The notes beneath the pieces were generated by a model. It saw nothing but the letters and a program-made list of their open reading frames with translations, was not told the DNA's origin and ran no database searches. A DNA stretch of 64,000 nt from Euonymus europaeus. Lineage: Eukaryota; Streptophyta; Magnoliopsida; Celastrales; Celastraceae. The translations under genes were made by a program, and so were the position numbers. This document shows positions 58,201 to 64,000 of the stretch, piece after piece. The stretch is from contig OY756970.1 in assembly GCA_963580455.1 (NCBI GenBank), forward strand, positions 14,260,001 to 14,324,000. The letters are read 5' to 3'. Numbering within the stretch: the first letter of the stretch is position 1; the number at the start of each line of letters is the position of its first letter.

Positions 58201-58432
58201 GAACTGGGAAGGCTATATGTTATTCGGTATGATTAATAGTAGATTATTAATTGAGGTTGTTTAATTAATCATTACTGTTGCTCGTTTAATAAAATTTATA
58301 TCTAGGCATGAATTGTTGAAAGTTATCTGTATCTGTAATAACTAAGCTCAATGTAGAAACAAGTGAGATATTAGAAGTAGTGTTCTGGTCTACGGGCTCG
58401 TGAATTAGGGTTTCGTGGGTCGGGGCGTTACA
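55270..58432. mobile_element. Second Tekay/Del-like solo LTR, 3163 bp including a nested hAT MITE
   Basis: It begins TGTAACACCCCGA, ends GGGTCGGGGCGTTACA, and is bordered by the perfect 5-bp duplication AAAAG (55265-55269 and 58433-58437). Removing the nested MITE and one copy of its target duplication leaves about 2.2 kb, close to the 2161-bp solo LTR at 21398. A second TGTAACACCCGAGTCG start lies 93 bases in, at 55363, suggesting an internal duplication or a nested end. There is no pol coding. Confidence 0.72.
57068..58015 (+). mobile_element. hAT-type MITE, 948 bp, nested in the solo LTR
   Basis: Ends TAGGGATGGCAA and TTGCCATCCCTG are near-perfect inverted repeats. The flanking 8-bp duplication ATCCACAG (57060-57067 and 58016-58023) is perfect, which is diagnostic of hAT. 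It has no transposase. Sub-terminal sequence is rich in CCGAACCG/GGGTACCC words. An internal box-B-like GGATTCGAACC (reverse of GGTTCGAATCC) lies near 57360. It belongs to the same family as 62128-62737, in opposite orientation. Confidence 0.85.
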
Positions 58433-58440
58433 AAAAGTGT

Positions 58441-59125
58441 GCAAAATATTTTGATCATTTAGCAACTATATTTGTTATTACTATCATTATGGATCCTAGG
58501 TGTAAACTTGATGCATTAGAATTACGGTTAGAAATCATACATGATAATGATGTAGATAAAATCAATCTAGTCAAAATAAATAATGTTTTGAATCAATTAT
58601 ATGATAAATATAAAAATCAATTAGGAGAGCATAGGGTATCACAAAATACTTCTGGCACAAGTTCTTCTTCCTCATCTAATTTCTTAGGAGATTTAGCATT
58701 ACTAAAGAATAAAAGAACTCAATCCTCGTCATCATCTAGTGGGTACACTTCTAAATTAAAATGATATCTTGATCAACTTGTGCTTGATTTTGAGGATAAT
58801 CCTAATTTTGATATATTAGCTTGGTGGAAAGTACAAGGACATAGGTACCATTTACTTTCCAAAATGATACGTGATCTACTAACTGTTCCAATTTCCCATA
58901 GAGTTAGAACCAGCTTTTAGTGCATGTGGGAGAGTTGTGTCACAAACTTGGAGCACCTTGGTTTTTCAACAGTTGAAGCATTACTCTGTCTTTAAAATTG
59001 GAGTTTAGCAAATCAAAGAATGCAAGAACAAATGTGAGTAGTTCAACTAGTTGAAGATATCAACCAATTAAAGTTGTCAAGACCGGAATGGATTGAAGAT
59101 AGTTCAATCGATGCTATTGATTAGT
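58441..59125 (+). pseudogene. hAT transposase C-terminal remains
   Basis: MDPRCKLDALEL (58489) is the conserved start of the hAT C-terminal region. After an in-frame stop at 58762 the frame continues with FEDNPNFDILAWWKVQGHRY and LLSKMIRDLLTVPISH (58790-58900), the hAT dimerisation domain. Further stops follow. The 5' part continues on the far side of the solo LTR at 55240-55264, so the LTR landed in an existing hAT relic. It is ricesleeper-like and non-functional. Confidence 0.75.
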
Positions 59126-60894
59126 CATAATAATTATATATTTATTTTATTAGTAATTTAATAAAAGAGATGCAAATTATTAATAAATGTATTGTATATA
59201 GATGTCAACCTAGTTGGGATGTATATACAATATATATGATGCATTTTTACTCTCCAAAAAAATTGATCAAATGAATAAAAAATATTATCCAATTAATCAA
59301 ATTCATGCATTTATTTCATTGAACATTAAACAATTGTATAGATATTTCAATTTTATGAATTACGCATAAAATTTCCCATTAATGGAAATTTCCCATTAAC
59401 AGATTTACTCTCAAACGATGAACGCACGTGTCTCGAAATCAAAATAAACTTTGAAATCATTGTAAATTTGTAATATTATATTATTATTATTGCCTTATTG
59501 GTCCAATATTGCATTTCCAGGCCCATATTAGATCTCACTGTGCCACTGGTGGACTAGGCTAGTAGTGTTTTATTGCCTTTGTTCCATGTGGGCCCGAAGC
59601 CTCTTTCTAGGTCTGAGCCAAGGCTGGGCCCAGACCTCTAAAAGTCAATCTGAACCTGATAATGAGGTCTATATGGATGGTTGGTTAGCTCATGCTTGCA
59701 TTCAATATAAGGCTTGACAAATCCCTATAAATAGGAAGTTGTTTTAAGTGCAAGTACACACAACGCAACGAGAGCAAGAAAGAATTCTTGCAGATTGTTC
59801 CTGCGGAGATAGAGTAATACCTGTAGAGAGAGAATGTGAGTTTCTGCATAGTGCGTTTGTAGATAAAAAAAAAAAAGATTGAGTGATTATACAATGGATG
59901 TATTTGAGGTTTGGGTGAGTAATTTCAAACTATTATTCTATTATTATATCATGTAGTGGTGATTACAACGAAAAGTTGTTTTACCCATTATTTATAAGTG
60001 GAAGTATTTCAACTAGACTACAGTCTTGTGATTTTTTCCATGTGAAGGATTTTCTACATAAAAATTTTGGTGTTATTATTATTATTATTTGAGATTGTTT
60101 CCTTTGTATATTTTCTGTCAGATAAGTTGGTATGCTATATTGTGCTACTAATTGTATGTATAAAAAATTTATGTCTAAAGAGTTTGATATTTAAATGGAC
60201 TACTTATGTTCCTCCAATCTTTTCTGAGATTTACCAGGTGTAATTAGTGAGATAATTGTTCATATACTCAATCTTTCGTGTTATATAATAAACATATGCA
60301 CTTGGTTGAAGAAAACAACTTTTCATGTAAAATTCTATGTTGTAGGAGTGGAATCAATTAAAATATGAGACAAAATCACGACTTTTCCAAACTCATATAT
60401 CATGGTTTAAATAGGATGAAAAAATATCTGCAAGTACTCAAAGGTTATATGTATCTGCTGCGGTGGCAGCATCTGCTAACATTGCTGAGGCGGGTGGTAC
60501 CATTTATGTCCTACAAGTTATGCCAAAGCATATTCTCACACTAATTTGAGAACTATTCAAATTATAATAAAAATTTGTTCTTGGAAACATTCAATGCCAA
60601 AAGCTATATACAAAAATGAAAAGAACATTAAATGACTAAAAAGAGAAAGCATGAACATGCAATATGAGATGCAAAAAATGCAAAATAGTTTCGAATTATT
60701 ACCTGGCTTGAGGTTGTCCCAATAGCTAACAAATGATTGCCATCCATTGCAACTTAGATAGCTTCCTCTTTTGAAAAATTCTAAATGACAGAAATGATGG
60801 ATCCGAAATTGAGTACATGATTTGAGTAGTTATGCAAAAATATTGAAAGAAAATTCAAATATCAAGATAAATTTATCAACATAATGGCACAAAA
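59126..60894. other. Intergenic with a promoter-like block
   Basis: Mostly AT-rich. At 59725-59740 a good TATA box (CTATAAATAGG) lies in sequence with GGGCCC words (59590-59635). It is followed by purine-rich leader-like sequence (59770-59840). This could be a promoter of an unrecognised transcript or a solo LTR; neither ends nor a downstream gene were established. Confidence 0.4.
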
Positions 60895-61060
60895 TCATAG
60901 ATTATCTAGGGAGTAATTTTCTTTCCAGTCAGTACATGCATATGGGGAGGAAATATGCACCAAAAAAACTATGAAGAAACATATATGAAGAGCGAGAACA
61001 AATAATATATATGCTGGAGGCTGATATATAAGAGAAATTACAAAAGTGAAAGTAACAAAC

Positions 61061-61181
61061 CAGATTAGTTGTTTCTCTTGCATTTGTAGTCCACATCTTT
61101 CCCTCTCTATCTTTCTTATGGTTTTGTCCATGATCTTATTATCCCTTAGCAGTTCAACCTGAAGTACTTGTCCAAATAACC
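61061..61181 (-). pseudogene. Isolated VPS2-like (ESCRT-III) exon
   Basis: Read on the minus strand, a GT-AG-bounded stretch (acceptor TTTGCAG at 61184-61182, donor GTTTGT at 61060) encodes LFG followed by ELLRDNKIMDKTIRKIERE and GLQMQEKQLI. This matches the N-terminal helix of plant VPS2.1/CHMP2 (consensus ELLRENKRMLDKSIREIERERQGLQTQEKKLI), with one residue missing. VPS2 acts in membrane scission at the endosome. I found no neighbouring VPS2 exons on either side within the window, so this is probably a gene fragment, possibly carried by a transposon. Confidence 0.55.
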
Positions 61182-61254
61182 CTGCAAATGGAACAAATAA
61201 CGGACTCCAAAACTCACCCAAGTCTAAGTTGGCACATAGTTGGACGAAGAACAA

Positions 61255-62127
61255 AGACAGACCAATAGTGTTTTGCTCACGAAAATTGAGTCAAACTAAT
61301 CTCGACAGGAAGAGCCAAGTCATAAGTGACAGAAGGCAAAACCTGGCGATGCATGCACAGAAGAGAAGTGAAACGCGAAAGGACAAAACCAACATAGTAG
61401 CTATTTGAAATCTAAATTTATCAAAATCATTATACATGTGATATCTATATTTTACTTTTTATGGGCACAAACTCTACATATAAATTACATGTATCATCAC
61501 AGTATATGTACCGCTGATGAAATAGGTCATTTAATAATGGCATGTAATAATGATTCTACATCCTAGGATTTGAAAGACACATTTTGCACTAAGTATTAAA
61601 TGTATGACTTAAGAATAGATCACAGTAGAAGCAGAACCATGAATTGAAATTATGAATGGGGAAGAAACTGCAGTTTGATGACTATTCAATGAAATTAGTT
61701 TCAACCAGGCTGTACCTGCTTCCTATATTGGAGTCCCACGGATACTGGTAACATATATCAAATAGCAAAAAAATTTATCTTTTATTTATAGTTTCATAAC
61801 TTTTTCCCTGTAATTTTTACTGGTTTAAAAGATGTGATAAGAAACCTCAAATCAGTTGGTGCAATAGGAGACAAATATTAGCGGCAGGATGGTGAAGATA
61901 CAAGAATTGAAAAATAAAATCACTGAGGTTAGTGCATAAGAAGTTTACAATGAACAATTTATTTTCAATTCAATAACAACAAATGTTGACCATTGAAATA
62001 GCTTGGAAGAAATTCAAATTACATTGTGAGGTATTGTGGCCAAAAAATTCAGCAGAAGTGATGATTTTGTTTTTTTTTTTTTTTTTTTTTCTGAGAGTGA
62101 GATCATGACACTATTTGCATCAATAAC
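61255..62127. other. AT-rich spacer
   Basis: No gene recognised. A T-run lies at about 62069-62090. This may include introns or 5' sequence of the RPA1-like fragment that follows. Confidence 0.4.
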
Positions 62128-62737
62128 TAGGGATGACAACGGGTTGGGTACCCTTCCATTTAAGAAATACTAAAACCGTTACTGTTTAATGTACCCTATA
62201 CCAAAATTGTTCCAAAACCGTTTAAAAAATCATTTAGATTTCCAAAACCAGAACCTTTCCATAACCGTTTATCGCCGGGTACCCATTTACCGTTTAACTT
62301 TTTCAATTTCTTTCATAATTGATTGAATAATGTTTCCAAACACTCAATATATATTTATAAACTATGAAAGTCTATAACAAAAAATCAAACAATTAGATTA
62401 GTGGTTAAGTGATTTAGTTTTGTATACATGTGTAAGGTTCAAATCTCTTCTCTAACATATATACTATATTTTTAAGAATTTAATTAAAATTAAGGATTGG
62501 GTCGAGCCGGGTTTGTTATGGTTATGGGTACGGTTTCGGTTCGGGTACCCTAACTATTTATTAATCGGTTCGGGTATCCTAAACCCGGCATCAAATACCA
62601 AAACCGACCCGAAACCGTGACGGATTTGAAAATAAAAACCAAAACCGTTTCCAAACCCTATAGGATCGGTTTTCGGATTTTAAACGGATCGGATACCCTG
62701 CGGATAGTGCACGGATCGGGTTTTTTTGCCAGCCCTA
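62128..62737 (-). mobile_element. hAT-type MITE, 610 bp
   Basis: Ends TAGGGATGACAA and TTGCCAGCCCTA are inverted repeats with two mismatches. The flanking 8-bp duplication TCAATAAC (62120-62127 and 62738-62745) is perfect. Internal sequence matches the reverse complement of the MITE at 57068-58015 (GATCCG...CTATCCG..GGGTATCCGATCC block, TAGTGGTTAAGTGATTTA, GTGTAAGGTTCAAATC). The last two blocks resemble tRNA A and B boxes. Confidence 0.85.
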
Positions 62738-62749
62738 TCAATAACAGTA

Positions 62750-63987
62750 TGCGCAGCACATGTAAAACAATTTTATCTAGCACCTCTGCAACAAAAATAT
62801 ATTTCAAACTTAAACATCGAAAAGATCAACATTTTCCGAAAATGGTAAAATTTTTACAAATTATGAAATATGCTTCATCATAAACCATAATGTATACAAA
62901 TTTTACAAACAATATTGTTACTACAGAATGCAGAATGCAGAAAAAGTGAATGTTGTCAAGATACCTGAGCAAACAAAAAATGGAAAAAATGTCGATGAAA
63001 CTCTTGAAGAAAAAACAATATCAAAATTATTGTCTGAGGATCACGGGTTAAATAAGGTAAGAATGTTTCCTAAATCTCTTGTATTTAAATGATAAGAATT
63101 CATACTACAAAAAATATTTAACACTTTTTTTTCTTGAAAATAGAACATCAAACATGTTTGTCGAGCACTTATAACAGATATTGATGTCTCAAATGGGTGG
63201 TGGTACAATGCTTGCCCAAAATGCAAAACTAGTGTTGGGAGTGATATTTGCAATCAAACTTGCTCTAAACGTGGACCTTTGGAGAACATGATAATGCCTT
63301 GGTAAGAAAGTAAAAAATAATTATAACAATACATTTGTTAAAAAAAATTGAGTAACAACAAAGTTAAAAATTCATAAAAAAAAGTACAAACTCAATTTGG
63401 CTGTTGCGAATGGCACAAGAAATGCTAATTTCCTAATATTTGGGAAGGACGTTGAACATTTAGTTAAACTACATGCTCACACTTTTCCAAGTCTTCGAGG
63501 ATCAGACAAGCATGTTGTGCCAAGTGCCAACATCAATAGATGAGATAAAGGGGGAAAAAATACAAATCCACTGTGTCATCTAGTAACAGGGATGACGATT
63601 TGAAGACATATACTTTTAAGGTGTCTCAAGTGATTGAGGAGGAAGAACAGAGAGATACTACATTCAACAAAGCAAAGGGAAAGCGCAAAATAGATGCAAA
63701 CTTTGCTTCTACTCTGAAAGAAAAAAACTTGCCTATTCAACAACTTTCTTCTGATGATGATTTACCACTGTCAAAGATCACATGCAAAAAAATGAGGTTA
63801 ATAATTTAGATGAATTACATATTACCTTTACAATCTATAATACAATATCACAACATATCACAAGCTACAAACATAAAAGCAACATTAGAAAGATAAACCA
63901 CTTTTTTTATGTAACTATTTTCATTTTTTGCCTTATATGATAGAAAGAAGGATAGAGCAAATGGAGAGACCAAGGAAGACATGTAAA
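62750..63987 (+). pseudogene. RPA1-like (replication protein A 70-kDa subunit type) gene fragment
   Basis: Exon-like blocks: about 62766-62884 (LSSTSATKIYFKL), about 62943-63056, 63144-63301, about 63389-63540 with continuation to 63800, and about 63945-63987. The third block encodes CRALITDIDVSNGWWYNACPKCKTS, the Cys-bearing zinc ribbon of the RPA C-terminal OB fold; GWWYNACPKC is the hallmark. The later part (FLIFGKDVEHLVKLHAHTF, then YKSTVSSSNRDDDLKTYTFKV) completes that fold. A TGA at 63541-63543 interrupts the frame between the two halves. Plant genomes hold many RPA1-like copies, some within Helitrons. The upstream OB folds were not found in the window. Confidence 0.6.
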
Positions 63988-64000
63988 TCAATGGTATCAA

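Overview
This window is nuclear DNA from a flowering plant, almost certainly a eudicot. The host genes have short GT-AG exons in AT-rich sequence and are separated by long stacks of plant transposable elements. Four gene-like units were assembled exon by exon from the reading frames: a PHD-finger/homeodomain gene of the HAT3.1 type (+, coding exons 2897-12814), a TIP41-like gene (+, 40305-47606), a small NFD6-like organelle-targeted gene (-, 50977-50121), and an RPA1-like gene fragment with a premature stop (+, about 62750-63987). An isolated VPS2-like (ESCRT-III) exon lies on the minus strand at 61181-61061. All functions are inferred from recognised protein sequence; no database search was run.

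Layout. 1-12.9 kb: HAT3.1-like gene, with a degenerate SINE and an 83-bp tandem duplication in its 5' region and a decayed RTE-type LINE in the intron that splits the homeodomain. 13-15.3 kb: Tourist-like MITE relics and the 3' end of an L1-type LINE. 15,333-19,993: a structurally complete PIF/Harbinger transposon with both proteins open, terminal inverted repeats and a TAA target duplication. 20-39 kb: an old Tat-lineage Ty3 retrotransposon (-) split by a Tourist-like MITE, by a 2.16-kb solo LTR and by a very young 12.5-kb Athila-type retrotransposon whose LTRs differ at two positions by eye. 40.3-47.6 kb: TIP41-like gene whose second intron holds fragments of a SINE-like repeat, a LINE and a Ty3 element. 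50-51 kb: NFD6-like gene. 51.2-54.4 kb: a short Ty1/copia element with its domains out of order. 54.8-54.9 kb: a SINE-like retroposon with a 17-bp target duplication. 55.2-59.1 kb: hAT transposase remains cut by a second solo LTR, which itself carries a hAT MITE. 59.5-64 kb: VPS2-like exon, another hAT MITE of the same family, and the RPA1-like fragment.

The host genes are unrelated housekeeping or regulatory genes and do not form a cluster. The main interest is transposon biology: a potentially autonomous Harbinger element with GTGGTTG-rich arrays on both sides of its transposase gene; an Athila element in which one palindromic GATCGATC motif recurs 19 times in LTRs, spacer and gag coding sequence; and an insertion history that can be ordered from intact target duplications.
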